DNA from: Thermophilibacter mediterraneus
Lineage (GTDB): Bacteria > Actinomycetota > Coriobacteriia > Coriobacteriales > Atopobiaceae
NCBI RefSeq assembly: GCF_900119385.1
Contig: NZ_FPKO01000009.1
Span: 1,201,405 to 1,265,404, forward strand
DNA length: 64,000 bases
Direction: 5' to 3'
Part shown: positions 36,507 through 46,474 of the stretch, in pieces
How positions within the stretch are numbered: the first letter of the stretch is position 1
Layout: every line of letters begins with the position of its first letter
Notes under the pieces: generated by a model
What the model was told of the DNA's origin: nothing
The model's input: only the letters and a program-made list of their open reading frames with translations
The model's database searches: none
Program-made: the position numbers and the translations under genes

Positions 36507-37031
36507 GGTCCCGGACTCCGAGCGCGAGGAGTTCTCCTCGCGCGCCAGGTCGCTGTTCATATCGAAGGCGACGGTGGCATGGTTCCTCGAGACCGCTACG
36601 CCCGGTCAGCTCGCCGCCTGCTCGGGGATGCTGGCCCGGGAGCTCGAGTCCCGGGAGCGGTCCAAGCGGGCGAGGCTGCTGCGCCAGGCGAGGTTCCCCG
36701 TGCCCAAGGCCGTCGAGGGGTTCGACTGGTCGAACGTGCGCTTCCCCGAGGGCTGGGGGCGCGACGAGATGCTCTCGCTCGACTTCGTCGGGCGCGCCGA
36801 GGACCTCGTCTTCCACGGGCCGACGGGCCGCGGCAAGACGCACGTGGCGACGGCCCTCGGCATCGAGGCGACCCGGCAAGGGATGCCGGTGCGCTTCTTC
36901 CAGACGGCGGCGCTGGTCCTGCAGCTCGGCAAGGCCAAGCGCGAGGGGACTCTGGATCGGGTCATCGCCGACATCGGGAAGGCGTCGCTCGTCGTCCTCG
37001 ACGAGTTCGGCTACGTGCCGTTCGACGTGGA
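36499..37031 (+). pseudogene. 5' part of istB interrupted by IS256
   Basis: GTG 36499 starts an IstB with Walker A GPTGRGKT and Walker B VVLDEFGYVP. At codon 178 the frame is broken by the IS256 element. Joining 37031 to 38503 restores ...PFDV then DGARLLYQ and a 251-residue protein. Confidence 0.9.
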
Positions 37032-38493
37032 GATTGCGTGCCAAAAGTTGGTGTCACGGGCCGATTGGCTAAAGAAACGGCCATCACCTAGAATCTTGAA
37101 GTGTCGAAGTTCGAGATGAAAGGGATGGCCGCAATGGACACTTTACACGATGAAGGGGCTTCCGTGCTCGATATACCCCGATATAGCGACGGAATGATAA
37201 ACATCCAAGAGCTCGGGCGCATGCAGCTCGAGCAAGCGATCAACCAGATAATGGACTGGCAGGCCGATGAGATATGCGGCGAGGGAAACAGGCGGAACGG
37301 ATATCGCGAGCGAAAGCTGCTGACGCCATTCGGCGAGGTCACGCTGCGGATTCCCAAGCTCAGAGAGGGAAGCTACTTCCCCGATGAGCTGATCAGGCCG
37401 TACTCGCGCGCCGATAGGGCGATGATCGGCGTGGTCAAGGAGGCCTACGCGAAGGGCCTTTCCACGAGGAAGATAGAGAAGGTGGCCGACAATCTGGAAA
37501 TAGGGTCTTTGAGCCCCTCCCGCATCTCCAGGATGGTCTCGGAGCTCGATGAGGAGGTGGCGGCGCTCGCCGAGAGGCGATTCGACGGGATGGCCTTCCC
37601 CTATCTTTGGCTCGATGCCACCTACATCAATTGCCGGGACGAGGGGCACGTTCAATCCCTGGGCCTGGTCACGGCGATAGCCTGCGCCCAAGATGGCTCG
37701 AGGCGCTTCGTCGGATTCGACGTCGTGGACACCGAGTCGGCGGCATCCTGGAAGGCTTTCCTGCGCAGCCTGCGGAGACGCGGGATAACCGGAGTGATGT
37801 GCGTGGTCTCCGATGACCACGGCGGGCTCGTGCAGGCCATAGCCGAGATATTCCAGGGCGCGGCATGGCAGCGCTGCATAGTCCATCTCGAGCGCGATGT
37901 CGCGAGGTGGTTCAAGTCGAAGAACGATAAGGGCATCGCCTTGGCCGCGATGAAGGCCGTGTTCGCGGAAAGGGATCCGCAGCTCGTCCGCGCGGCCTAT
38001 CGTCGTGCAGCGGAGATCATATCCGGGCTGAGCAGGCGTGCCGGCGAGCTGCTCGAGGATGCGGAGGCGGATGCCTTGGCGTATCTGGACTTCCCCCGCG
38101 AGCATCACATCAAGCTCCGCACGAACAACGTCCAGGAGCGCGCCAACGAGGAGATCAAGCGCAGAACCAAGGCGGTGGGCGTCTTTCCGTCCATAGAGTC
38201 GATGAAGCGGCTGGCCGGCTCCGTGATCCTGGACATCAACGAAGATTGGATGGGCGGGCGATTCATCGATGCGGAATCCCTCGAGGACATCGCGAGAACG
38301 AAAGATGAGGACCCGACGATACCCATCGAGACGATGGAGAAGGCGAAGATGCTTATAGAGGCAGCGATCCGGGAAAGGAAGGCCGCATGATGCTGTAGAA
38401 TAGAGCTGATTCCGGGTGATGCTCCGATTGCTCGGGCAGGCTAAAGCCTGCACCTCGCAATCGGAGAGATGACACCAACTTTTGGCACGCAAC
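37032..38493 (+). mobile_element. IS256-family insertion inside istB
   Basis: It is bounded by inverted repeats containing TTGCGTGCCAAAAGTTGG on the left and its complement on the right. A direct duplication CGACGTGGA flanks it (37023-37031 and 38494-38502), matching the 8-9 bp produced by IS256 elements. Removing it and one copy of the duplication rebuilds istB in frame. It is lower in GC than its host element, suggesting it arrived last. Confidence 0.93.
37116..38390 (+). CDS. IS256 (mutator) family transposase
   Basis: Transposase of about 424 residues with RRNGYRERKLLTPFGEVTLR, the catalytic Asp in WLDATYIN, the second in VVSDDHGGL and Glu in NNVQERANEEIKRRTK, spaced as in IS256. The central CIVHLERD motif is also typical. 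The start is uncertain: in-frame GTG 37101, ATG 37116, 37125 and 37134; the last lies 9 nt after AAAGGG. The gene looks intact. Confidence 0.93.
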   Translation: MKGMAAMDTLHDEGASVLDIPRYSDGMINIQELGRMQLEQAINQIMDWQADEICGEGNRRNGYRERKLLTPFGEVTLRIPKLREGSYFPDELIRPYSRADRAMIGVVKEAYAKGLSTRKIEKVADNLEIGSLSPSRISRMVSELDEEVAALAERRFDGMAFPYLWLDATYINCRDEGHVQSLGLVTAIACAQDGSRRFVGFDVVDTESAASWKAFLRSLRRRGITGVMCVVSDDHGGLVQAIAEIFQGAAWQRCIVHLERDVARWFKSKNDKGIALAAMKAVFAERDPQLVRAAYRRAAEIISGLSRRAGELLEDAEADALAYLDFPREHHIKLRTNNVQERANEEIKRRTKAVGVFPSIESMKRLAGSVILDINEDWMGGRFIDAESLEDIARTKDEDPTIPIETMEKAKMLIEAAIRERKAA

Positions 38494-38502
38494 CGACGTG
38501 GA

Positions 38503-38725
38503 CGGCGCCCGTCTGCTCTACCAGGTCATATCCGACTCTTACGAAAGGAGGAGCATAGTGTTCACCACGAATGTCGAGTTCAGCCGGTGGGGCACGGTCT
38601 TCGCGGACGACAAGCTCGCCGCCGCGATCGTGGACCGCGTCGTCCACCACGGCAGGCTCGTGGAGTTCGGAGGGCCCAGCCACCGGCTCGAGGAGTCGCT
38701 CATGCTGGGCAAGTCAGGAAGCTAG
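38503..38725 (+). pseudogene. 3' part of istB interrupted by IS256
   Basis: Carries the C-terminal IstB motifs VFTTNVEFSRWG and VHHGRLVEFGGPSHR. With 36499-37031 it makes one istB; a stand-alone start is not expected. Confidence 0.88.
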
Positions 38726-39090
38726 CGGCGCGCCCGTGACCGAACCCGAAAAAGTTGCGTGCCCAAACCCGAAAACTCTCCGTGATCATTTCCGAAAGAG
38801 GGACTTGACCAAACACACTCATTTCTAGATGCACGCGGTGCTCAAAAACCGGTGCTCATTCGGACCATTTCTTATTGCACATCAACAGGCGTCGGGTGCG
38901 TCGGCTACGCGGGCGCACACGTCGCCCTCCGGGGCCCCGAGGCGCTCTTGGGTGCCCGCAGTGTGGCCCTCGGGATCTTCGTTTGAGAGCTCACCGTTCT
39001 TCTCGTTCTCTACGCCGTATTGGCTTTGCATAGTGGTTGATGTAGTGGGCTTCCGCTCACCTTATGGGTCAAGATTGCGCTCTATCGTGC

Positions 39091-39099
39091 TGATATACT
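39091..39099 (+). promoter_or_regulatory. Extended -10 promoter candidate for the MORC operon
   Basis: TGATATACT fits an extended -10 element (TG-n-TATAAT type) 35 nt before the first gene. The closest -35-like box, TTGCGC at 39075-39080, is too near, so the promoter would depend on the extended -10. Confidence 0.35.
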
Positions 39100-39133
39100 C
39101 TTTGCATGGGAAGCACTTCGAGTTAGGCATTAT

Positions 39134-40606
39134 ATGAGCGAATCCGACTTCACTTCGGACGTCCTCGATCCGGAGCCAGGTATATTAATTGAAAGCCTTC
39201 GTGATATAGGCTATTCATTCAATAGCGCGCTCGCAGACATCATTGATAACTCAATTTCCGCAAATGCGTCCCATATCGATGTTCTCGCCATCCCAGCCGA
39301 CGACTTCCACGTCAGCATCATCGATAACGGCGCCGGGATGAGTGCAAGCGAGCTACGAAAGGCGATGCGACTGGGCAGTACAAGTCCTCGCGCCGAAAGG
39401 GCCCCAAAAGACTTGGGGCGGTTTGGCCTTGGTATGAAAACTGCGTCGTTCTCCCAGTGTCGCAGGCTGACAGTTGCCTCGCGATGTGAAGGCTCTCTCT
39501 CGGCGTTTACCTGGGATCTCGACGTAGTGATTAACGATAATTCTTGGAAGATTATTGAAAGACATGATTTTGAGAGCATTCGAGGTCTTGAGTATCTGAC
39601 CGGCGATGGGACTCTAGTTCTCTGGGAGAAAGTCGACCGACTCTCCGGCGCAAGTGGTTCTGCGAAAGTTTCTTATTACGCTCGCGTTATTAGTGAAGCT
39701 CAGAGCCACCTCGCCCTCGTCTTCCATCGTTTTCTTGCTGGCGAGCCGGGGCTCTCTCGCATAGACATCTCATTTAATGGTCGCAAGCTTGACCCAATTG
39801 ACCCATTCAACTCGAGACACAAGGCAACGCAAGTTCAGCCCTTCGAGGTAATCTGCCCTGGCGTCACCATGCAGGCATTTACCCTGCCGCACCGGTCTCA
39901 TTACACGAGCCAACAAGAATATGATTACTATGGCCTCCGTGATGGGTATCTCAAAAACCAAGGTGTATACCTTTATAGAGCAAAGCGTCTTATCCTTTAT
40001 GGCACTTGGTTCGGCGTCGCCAAGAAGACCGCGTTGACCCAACTTACTCGGGTAAAGATTGACATTGGCGTCGACCAAGACGAGCTGTGGAAAATAGACG
40101 TCAAGAAGGTCTCGGCTCAGATGCCTGAGGTCGTCCGAAACAGAATCAAGACCTTAATCGCATCCATTGGGGCGCCTTCGAAAAAGACCTATCGCAGGCG
40201 CGCGATCCGCCTGACCTCTCCCGAGGCGTATCCCGCATGGGCCGTGGAACAATCAGGAGAGAAGAGAATTTATCGCATCAACCGAGAGAACCCAGTCATA
40301 TCAGCGTTACGCGCCGACGTTGGTGAAGAGAACGCAAAAGCTCTGGAGTCAGTCTTTTCCTTAATTGAGTCGACATTCCCCACTGAGTCGCTTTTCTACG
40401 ATCTTGAAAACAACACGGAGAGCGTGTCTTTTGAGCCGATTGACAATGAGAGCTTCTCAGTTGCCGCAAAGGCATTCTTCTCCCAGCTCAAGCAACGGGG
40501 CATACCGGAAGAGGACGTTCTCGGCATCATGAGAGCTGCAGAGCCCTTCGCCTCAAGCTGGAGTAAGACCCTAGGTGCACTTGGAATCGATGAAACAGAG
40601 GAATAA
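39134..40606 (+). CDS. MORC/MutL-like HATPase
   Basis: The N-terminal 150 residues of this 490-residue protein form a GHKL ATPase. The N-box is ALADIIDNSISAN (residues 32-44), with Asp35 where Glu is usual; then come DNGAGM (64-69) and GRFGLGMKTAS (95-105). The rest resembles the S5 domain and C-terminal part of MORC-type ATPases described in predicted restriction systems. It overlaps the Z1 gene by one base (TAATG). It probably acts as an ATP-driven clamp or sensor. Confidence 0.82.
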   Translation: MSESDFTSDVLDPEPGILIESLRDIGYSFNSALADIIDNSISANASHIDVLAIPADDFHVSIIDNGAGMSASELRKAMRLGSTSPRAERAPKDLGRFGLGMKTASFSQCRRLTVASRCEGSLSAFTWDLDVVINDNSWKIIERHDFESIRGLEYLTGDGTLVLWEKVDRLSGASGSAKVSYYARVISEAQSHLALVFHRFLAGEPGLSRIDISFNGRKLDPIDPFNSRHKATQVQPFEVICPGVTMQAFTLPHRSHYTSQQEYDYYGLRDGYLKNQGVYLYRAKRLILYGTWFGVAKKTALTQLTRVKIDIGVDQDELWKIDVKKVSAQMPEVVRNRIKTLIASIGAPSKKTYRRRAIRLTSPEAYPAWAVEQSGEKRIYRINRENPVISALRADVGEENAKALESVFSLIESTFPTESLFYDLENNTESVSFEPIDNESFSVAAKAFFSQLKQRGIPEEDVLGIMRAAEPFASSWSKTLGALGIDETEE

Positions 40607-43380
40607 TGGTTGTGACTAGAGACGAGTTTTCCAGACTGGTGGATGAAACTGTTCGACGTATTCTTTCTTTGGGGGGCGAGAGCCCTGAGGAGGGACAGGT
40701 TAGGCAAGAGTACGAGCGATATTACGATATCCTTCAGCCTGCCTCGTTTCCAACTGCGACTGAGGAGGACAAGCTTTCCATCGTCCCGGCATTGGTAAAG
40801 CGATACTGCTCCGAGTTCACCATCAAAAAGAAGGTCGGGTTCGCCTATTTCGACGACTCGACTCATAAGTGGCTCGACGATGTTGAGGCCCAGATCGGAT
40901 GGAAGTATTGGAATCGATACAAAGACTATTTGCTCTTTACGAAGAGATGGTCGAAAAACGCTGTGAGGACGCTCGATCGGGACACCTATAACCTTCTTGA
41001 TCTCATGGCAGATCCTAGAGGCAGCGAATGTTTTGAGAGGCGAGGGCTAGTTGTAGCCTCCGTTCAATCGGGGAAGACGTCGAACTACATTGGTGTTATC
41101 TCGAGGGCGGCTGATGCGGGCTTCAAGCTCATCATCGTCATGGCAGGCGTCCACAACGTCCTGAGGAGCCAGACTCAGCAGCGCATCGAAGAGGGATTTA
41201 CGGGCTTTACGATAGAGAACAATACTCGCCAACCTGTTGGTGTCGGATTGACAAAGCCCATTGAGCCCCACGTCATGATGTGCACGACTAGGGCGGAGGA
41301 CTTTAATAAGCGACGCGCCGGAGCCCTGATGTCAATTCAGGTGCAGCACGTCACGCAAAACGTACCGCTGATTTTCGTCATAAAGAAGAACAGCAACGCA
41401 TTGAAGCAGGTATATGAGTGGCTTAAGTCTAATGCGAACTCTAACGATCCCATCCTCATCATCGATGACGAGGCGGATAACGCCTCAATTAACGGAAAGT
41501 ACAAGCGAGAGCATCGTGACGACGAGCCGACCAGAATCAATGGGCAGATTCGCAACATTCTCAGCCTCTTCAGTCGCTGCTGTTATCTCGGATATACTGC
41601 CACCCCGTACGCCAATATCCTGATTGACCCCGACCTCGAGTCCGAAGACTACGGAAGGGACTTGTTCCCCGGCAGCTTCATCTACACCCTAAGCGACTCG
41701 TCGGACTACTTCGGCGCCGAGAAGGTGTTTGGTGACTTTGACGAACCCCGCCCAAGACATCTTAGGTTCATCGACGACATCGACGACTTCCTTCCCCCGA
41801 AGCACAAGAGCACGTACAAGATGCACGCTCTTCCTGACAGCCTGAAAGAGGCTATAAGAGCTTTCGTCTTGGCCGACACTATACGTAGCCTAAGGGGACA
41901 ATCATCTGAACACTGCACGATGATGGTCAACGTCTCCCCGTACAAGATTCCCCAGAAGTCAGTTGCTGACTGCATCTCAGACTACCTAGAGGTCCTCCGT
42001 GAATCGGTAAACGCTCTTGCCGGGCTGCCCGTTTCCATGGCTCTGAGCTGTCCCAGCGACAACGAGATCGTCATGCTCAAGGAGACGTGGTCTAGAGAGT
42101 ATGAGACCACTCTGGACGACCGCTTCATCTGGGATGAGGTGCAGCCGGCGCTGATTGACTCGGTTGCCCGAATCCACGTCGTTAGCATCAACACCGACTC
42201 GAACGACGTCCTGAACTACGATGGCCAAGTCGAGCACGTTATCGCCGTCGGAGGCTATAGGCTTTCTCGAGGGCTCACCCTTGAGGGTCTGACAGTTTCC
42301 TACTACTCAAGAAACGCAAAGGCATATGACGCACTCATGCAGATGGCGCGCTGGTTCGGCTATCGTGCTGGCTACGAGGACTTGTGCAGGATTTGGATGT
42401 CACAGCAGGCAGCCGGTTGGTACAAGTTCGTCGCCGACTCCACAGATGATCTGATTGCGGACCTCCGAGAGATGAGGCAGCTAAGGAGCAACCCAAGGGA
42501 CTACGGCCTAAAAATCCAGCGGTCTCCCGACTCTCTTACCGTGACCGCCCGAAACAAGATGGGGACCGGCAAGATCGTTAAGGCTCCAATTGACCTTAAC
42601 AATGGTTTCGCGGAAACCGTGTCGTTTGTTAGAGACCGGAGAGTCATTGATAGCAATATTCAGGCGTGCTTCGACCTCCTTAGGAGTCTAGACAAAGCAA
42701 GTAGGGATGCGACGGAGCGGTTCCTCTTTAGAAACGTTCCGGTGTGTCACATCAAATCATTTCTTAGCTGCTACAAAAACGATGACACTGAGTCAATTCG
42801 ATCCCAGACAACGCCGATTCTCAACTACATCGACGGCTGCCTTTCCATTGACGAGCTCACATTGTGGGACGTCCTCGTCGCACAGGGGGGCGATTCCGAC
42901 GCTTCCATGGATCTTCCCGTGGTTGGTCGAGTCAGTTGCGAGCGGAGGTCACCAGGCTTGCGCACAAATGGCGCCTCGCTCGTCGTTGGCGAGAACAACC
43001 GCTTGGCAAGCCGCGGTGTCGAGAAGGCCGGACTTACCGAGGGTCAGATAGAGCGTGCCGAGGAGAGGTTCAGGGCCGAAAACCCGGAGAGAACTAAGAA
43101 CTGCTCCGATAGGTACTATCGCGCCGAGAGGACGAAACCCCTTTTGGTGATTCATCCCGTGAACATGAAGTTCGGAAACAACGAGCGCTCGAAGAACTGG
43201 ACGAAAATCGACGGCTGGGGCTCCCCTGAGCATCAAGAAAAAGCAATTGGATGGAGCATCAGCTTCCCCAAGAGCAGCGCCCAGGCAAACCTTGTTGATT
43301 ACGTCTTCAACGAAGTCGCACTTAAGAACATCAGCAGCGATTTCAGGGAAGAGAGCGATGACGACTATGCGGACGACTAG
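40606..43380 (+). CDS. Z1-domain superfamily-2-like ATPase
   Basis: The 924-residue protein has Walker A ASVQSGKT (151-158), Walker B ILIIDDEAD (283-291), motif III-like LGYTATPYANI and VGGYRLSRGLTLEGL later, the standard Z1 pattern. Z1 proteins are helicase-like ATPases that accompany MORC-type ATPases and PD-(D/E)XK nucleases. It is translated from an ATG overlapping the previous stop. Its end overlaps the next gene by 23 nt. Confidence 0.88.
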   Translation: MVVTRDEFSRLVDETVRRILSLGGESPEEGQVRQEYERYYDILQPASFPTATEEDKLSIVPALVKRYCSEFTIKKKVGFAYFDDSTHKWLDDVEAQIGWKYWNRYKDYLLFTKRWSKNAVRTLDRDTYNLLDLMADPRGSECFERRGLVVASVQSGKTSNYIGVISRAADAGFKLIIVMAGVHNVLRSQTQQRIEEGFTGFTIENNTRQPVGVGLTKPIEPHVMMCTTRAEDFNKRRAGALMSIQVQHVTQNVPLIFVIKKNSNALKQVYEWLKSNANSNDPILIIDDEADNASINGKYKREHRDDEPTRINGQIRNILSLFSRCCYLGYTATPYANILIDPDLESEDYGRDLFPGSFIYTLSDSSDYFGAEKVFGDFDEPRPRHLRFIDDIDDFLPPKHKSTYKMHALPDSLKEAIRAFVLADTIRSLRGQSSEHCTMMVNVSPYKIPQKSVADCISDYLEVLRESVNALAGLPVSMALSCPSDNEIVMLKETWSREYETTLDDRFIWDEVQPALIDSVARIHVVSINTDSNDVLNYDGQVEHVIAVGGYRLSRGLTLEGLTVSYYSRNAKAYDALMQMARWFGYRAGYEDLCRIWMSQQAAGWYKFVADSTDDLIADLREMRQLRSNPRDYGLKIQRSPDSLTVTARNKMGTGKIVKAPIDLNNGFAETVSFVRDRRVIDSNIQACFDLLRSLDKASRDATERFLFRNVPVCHIKSFLSCYKNDDTESIRSQTTPILNYIDGCLSIDELTLWDVLVAQGGDSDASMDLPVVGRVSCERRSPGLRTNGASLVVGENNRLASRGVEKAGLTEGQIERAEERFRAENPERTKNCSDRYYRAERTKPLLVIHPVNMKFGNNERSKNWTKIDGWGSPEHQEKAIGWSISFPKSSAQANLVDYVFNEVALKNISSDFREESDDDYADD

Positions 43381-44347
43381 CACACAATTTCCTTGGTTGG
43401 AAATCGAGAATTCGTCGGCTTCATCCGATTTCAACGTGCGCCTTGTCGGCGAAGCCGACAACCCCTCCGGCAGGCGGATCTTTTGGGGAAAGAGTTACGA
43501 AGGGCATCCGGCACTTCTAATCGAATATGGCACTGAACATTGGGAGCCGATAGCCATCCCCCTATTCGAGCATCTTGTGGTCTACGACTATAAGCACACG
43601 AGCACGCTGGCCATCATCTTAAGAAGCAACAGCATGGAGGACTTCTTCTATCGAGTTGCGCTAGACATCGTCCACTCGATTCAGGGCCTCAGCAAGGATG
43701 CCATACGAGCTGCGGCCATTCTCCGCCTGCAACGATGGAGCGCCTTCCTCAAGCCTACGCGAGCTCGGCTGTCCCGTGAGGAGCAAAAGGGCCTCATCGC
43801 TGAACTCATGTTCCTGCAAAGGTTTGCATTCGAGGTCTATTCACAGGGAGAGGCGTTGGCACATTGGGCGGGCCCTGACGCCGGAAGAAGAGACTTCGAG
43901 TTTGGCCAGACCTTCGTCGAAGTTAAAAGCAAGCGCGACTCCGCGAGCCCCGCAATATTGATCTCTTCCGAAATGCAGCTCAATAAGAACGAGTCTGAAA
44001 GGCTCTTCCTTTGCGTTGTAGAGCTTAGCGAGTCCATGGAGGACAACCCGAAGGCCTTTACTGTCTCGGACCTCGTTAGGGAGATCAAAATGTGTCTCGT
44101 GTCTCCATTCGACATCGCGATGTTTGAGAAGAAGCTTGCCAACGTTGGATACTTCGACGAGGACGACTACTCTGCCGACCGATGGACCGAAGGCGAAACG
44201 TCAATCTTCGAGGTACGCGGGGAGTTTCCAAGGATAACCTCTGAGAACTGTCCGGCTGGGATAATGAAGGTGAAATACCAAATCGACCTTAGTTGTTGCC
44301 AAGACTACTTGGCTAACGAGGATTCGCTGCTCGGCGCGATGGGATAA
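43358..44347 (+). CDS. DUF4420 PD-(D/E)XK family protein
   Basis: The 329-residue protein has the family pattern EEQKGLIAELMFLQRF, then WAGPDAGRRDFEFG and TFVEVKSK, which provide the Glu, Asp and Glu-x-Lys of a PD-(D/E)XK nuclease. This is the likely DNA-cutting subunit of the system. ATG 43358 follows AGGGAAGAG and lies inside the Z1 gene; ATG 43367 is possible. Three nt separate it from the AIPR gene. Confidence 0.85.
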   Translation: MTTMRTTSTQFPWLEIENSSASSDFNVRLVGEADNPSGRRIFWGKSYEGHPALLIEYGTEHWEPIAIPLFEHLVVYDYKHTSTLAIILRSNSMEDFFYRVALDIVHSIQGLSKDAIRAAAILRLQRWSAFLKPTRARLSREEQKGLIAELMFLQRFAFEVYSQGEALAHWAGPDAGRRDFEFGQTFVEVKSKRDSASPAILISSEMQLNKNESERLFLCVVELSESMEDNPKAFTVSDLVREIKMCLVSPFDIAMFEKKLANVGYFDEDDYSADRWTEGETSIFEVRGEFPRITSENCPAGIMKVKYQIDLSCCQDYLANEDSLLGAMG

Positions 44348-44350
44348 GAC

Positions 44351-46462
44351 ATGCAAACCATTGAAGAGTATTACGAAGAGCTGTATCAGGAAGTCGTCTC
44401 GTCAGCAGAGGCACAAGGCGAGTTCAAGGAGGACGCCTTCTTCGATCAAATGGTGGAGCTCCTCATCGATGCAGGCGAGTTCGACTATGCAGAGCGCTCT
44501 TACTTTCAGCCCTCGTCTCAACGGGGCATTAGGGTCGATGGCTTCTGCGGCGACCCCCTAGAGGTGGGGGTCCCATCCCAGGAGGAAGGCTATACGCTCG
44601 GCCTCATCGTGCTCGACTACTCTCAAGACACGAGCTTGAGCACGCTGACAAACACAGATATGGAGGCCGACTTTCGAAGGCTCGAAAAATACCTTATTAA
44701 GGCGCTGGATGCTAGGTTCAGGGCCTCCCTTGAGCCAACGGACCCGGGGTTTAATCTTGCTGACATGATTAGCTCGAGATGGGAGAAGATTTCTCGCGTC
44801 AACCTGTTCCTCCTTACCAACAAGCTTCTCAGCAAAAGGATTGAAGGCAAGAAGCAGGGCGATCTCGACAATAGGGAGATCGTTTACAACGTCTGGGACA
44901 TCGAACGAATAAAGAACCTCGTTGAATCCGGCAAGGAGCGGGAACCCCTCCATATTGATTTTAACGAGCTTCCAACTGGTCCAATCCCCACCCTTCTCGC
45001 AAGCTCAACGAAGGATCGACGCAGGGTGTTCCTCGCCGCGATTCCCGGCGCTGACCTTGCCGCAATCTACGACCGCTGGGGGACAAGGCTCCTAGAGGCA
45101 AACGTCAGAGTCTTCCTTCAAGCCCGAAGCAACGTCAACAAAGGCATCAGGAGGACACTGGAGAATGAACCCGAGCTCTTCTTCTCCTTTAATAACGGAA
45201 TAACGGCAACCGCTGAACGCGTTGGCGTTGTTGAGGATGACGGTGGACTAAAGATTGCAAGCCTTGAGAACCTGCAGATTGTCAACGGGGCACAGACGAC
45301 GGCCTCTATTTATGCCGCGTTCAAGGCGAAGAAAGATCTTCGGAAAGTTTTTGTTCAGATGAAGCTGAGCGAGATTAGTCCCGAGGACGCCAAGGACCTC
45401 GTCCCCAGAATCTCCGAGTTTGCCAACAGCCAGAACAAGGTCTCTGCTGCGGACTTCTTTGCGAACCATCCCTATCACATTCGGATTGAAGACTTCTCGA
45501 GAAGGATTCTGGCTCCGATGAAGACCGATAGCTTCACTCAGACAAAGTGGTACTACGAAAGGGCTAGGGGCTCGTATCGGGATGCTCAGGCATATCTAAC
45601 CCCTGCAAAGAAGCGCGCATTCGTTCGTACGTATCCCAAGGCTCAGACTTTTTCGAAAACCGACCTCGCTAAGTATCTCATGGTTTGGGGAGATAAGGGT
45701 TATCTGGTCAACAGGGGCGCTCAAAAGAACTTCGCCGAGTTCGCAAAGACAATAACCGACGAGTGGGAGAAGAACGACAAACAGTTCAACGAATACTATT
45801 TCAAAAGGCTCATTGCAAAGAAAATAATCTTCGACTCGACTGGGAAGATCGTCCAAGGCAGAGATTGGTATGAGGCTGGCGGATATAGGTCCCAGCACGT
45901 TGTCCTCACGATTGGAGTGCTCTCGGGTTCCTTGGAGAGAATGGGGAAGTCTCTCGACTTTCTAGCAATTTGGAATAGGCAGGATATTGATCCGCAGCTT
46001 GAGAAGGCTTTGGAGCTTGCGGCTGATAAAGCTCATGAGGTACTGATGAGCCCGGCGGAGGGATATCGGAACATCTCAGAGTGGGCAAAGCAGCAGAAGT
46101 GCTGGCTCACGGTCAGAAAGGCAGACATCCAATGGGACGAAGAGTGGATTAAGAAGCTCAATAGCTTGGAGGACGAGCGTGACATTGAGCGCCAGGAGGC
46201 CAAGAGCCAGGGAGAGCTCAACGGAATAGAGGCGCAGACTGAAGTTGTCGAAGCTGGCCCCGAATTCTGGAAGAAGTTCCTCAGCTGGTGTCTACGTGAG
46301 GGCGAAGGCTCCGAAAAGGAGCTTGGCATTCTAAAGGTTGCGGCGCAGATTCCTGCCAAGCTCCCCAGTGACAAGCAGTCTGTCATCTTGATTGACTTCT
46401 ACAAGCGAATGAGAGGCAGCGGTTGCCCATATAAAATCAGGGCCAGCCGAAGTCGCGTTTAG
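44351..46462 (+). CDS. AIPR family protein
   Basis: The core of this 703-residue protein reads FFSFNNGITATA then LQIVNGAQTTASIY, the AIPR (abortive infection phage resistance) signature. It is the last gene of the MORC-Z1-DUF4420 operon, as in published predicted restriction systems. AIPR proteins have been proposed as nucleases or nucleic-acid binders; no catalytic set is evident to me. Confidence 0.85.
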   Translation: MQTIEEYYEELYQEVVSSAEAQGEFKEDAFFDQMVELLIDAGEFDYAERSYFQPSSQRGIRVDGFCGDPLEVGVPSQEEGYTLGLIVLDYSQDTSLSTLTNTDMEADFRRLEKYLIKALDARFRASLEPTDPGFNLADMISSRWEKISRVNLFLLTNKLLSKRIEGKKQGDLDNREIVYNVWDIERIKNLVESGKEREPLHIDFNELPTGPIPTLLASSTKDRRRVFLAAIPGADLAAIYDRWGTRLLEANVRVFLQARSNVNKGIRRTLENEPELFFSFNNGITATAERVGVVEDDGGLKIASLENLQIVNGAQTTASIYAAFKAKKDLRKVFVQMKLSEISPEDAKDLVPRISEFANSQNKVSAADFFANHPYHIRIEDFSRRILAPMKTDSFTQTKWYYERARGSYRDAQAYLTPAKKRAFVRTYPKAQTFSKTDLAKYLMVWGDKGYLVNRGAQKNFAEFAKTITDEWEKNDKQFNEYYFKRLIAKKIIFDSTGKIVQGRDWYEAGGYRSQHVVLTIGVLSGSLERMGKSLDFLAIWNRQDIDPQLEKALELAADKAHEVLMSPAEGYRNISEWAKQQKCWLTVRKADIQWDEEWIKKLNSLEDERDIERQEAKSQGELNGIEAQTEVVEAGPEFWKKFLSWCLREGEGSEKELGILKVAAQIPAKLPSDKQSVILIDFYKRMRGSGCPYKIRASRSRV

Positions 46463-46474
46463 CCCTTCATTGGC

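Larger units (their letters stand above)
34847..38817 (+). mobile_element. IS21-type element inserted in the outer IS21, itself split by IS256
   Basis: It begins TGTGTTTGATAAC and ends with the inverted match GACCAAACACA. Both ends carry further repeats of CTTTCGGG and TGATCACG. A 5-bp direct duplication CTCAT flanks it (34842-34846 and 38818-38822). It carries istA (35004-36506) and an istB cut in two by the IS256 element at 37032-38493. Confidence 0.92.
30034..38887 (-). mobile_element. Outer IS21-type element, interrupted by two other IS21 elements
   Basis: Its istB is at 30119-30811. Its istA is split into 30801-30928 and 33374-34744 by an inserted IS21. Its right end is separated by another IS21 inserted at 34847-38817. 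The two ends share ATGAGCACCGG and nearby matches (left about 30062, right about 38849-38859). The outer limits are approximate because no target duplication is visible; one neighbour was deleted. Confidence 0.7.

Noticed and set aside
39075-39099. Standard -35/-10 promoter TTGCGC/TATACT
   Set aside because: Spacing of 13 nt is too short; only the extended -10 part is kept, at low confidence.
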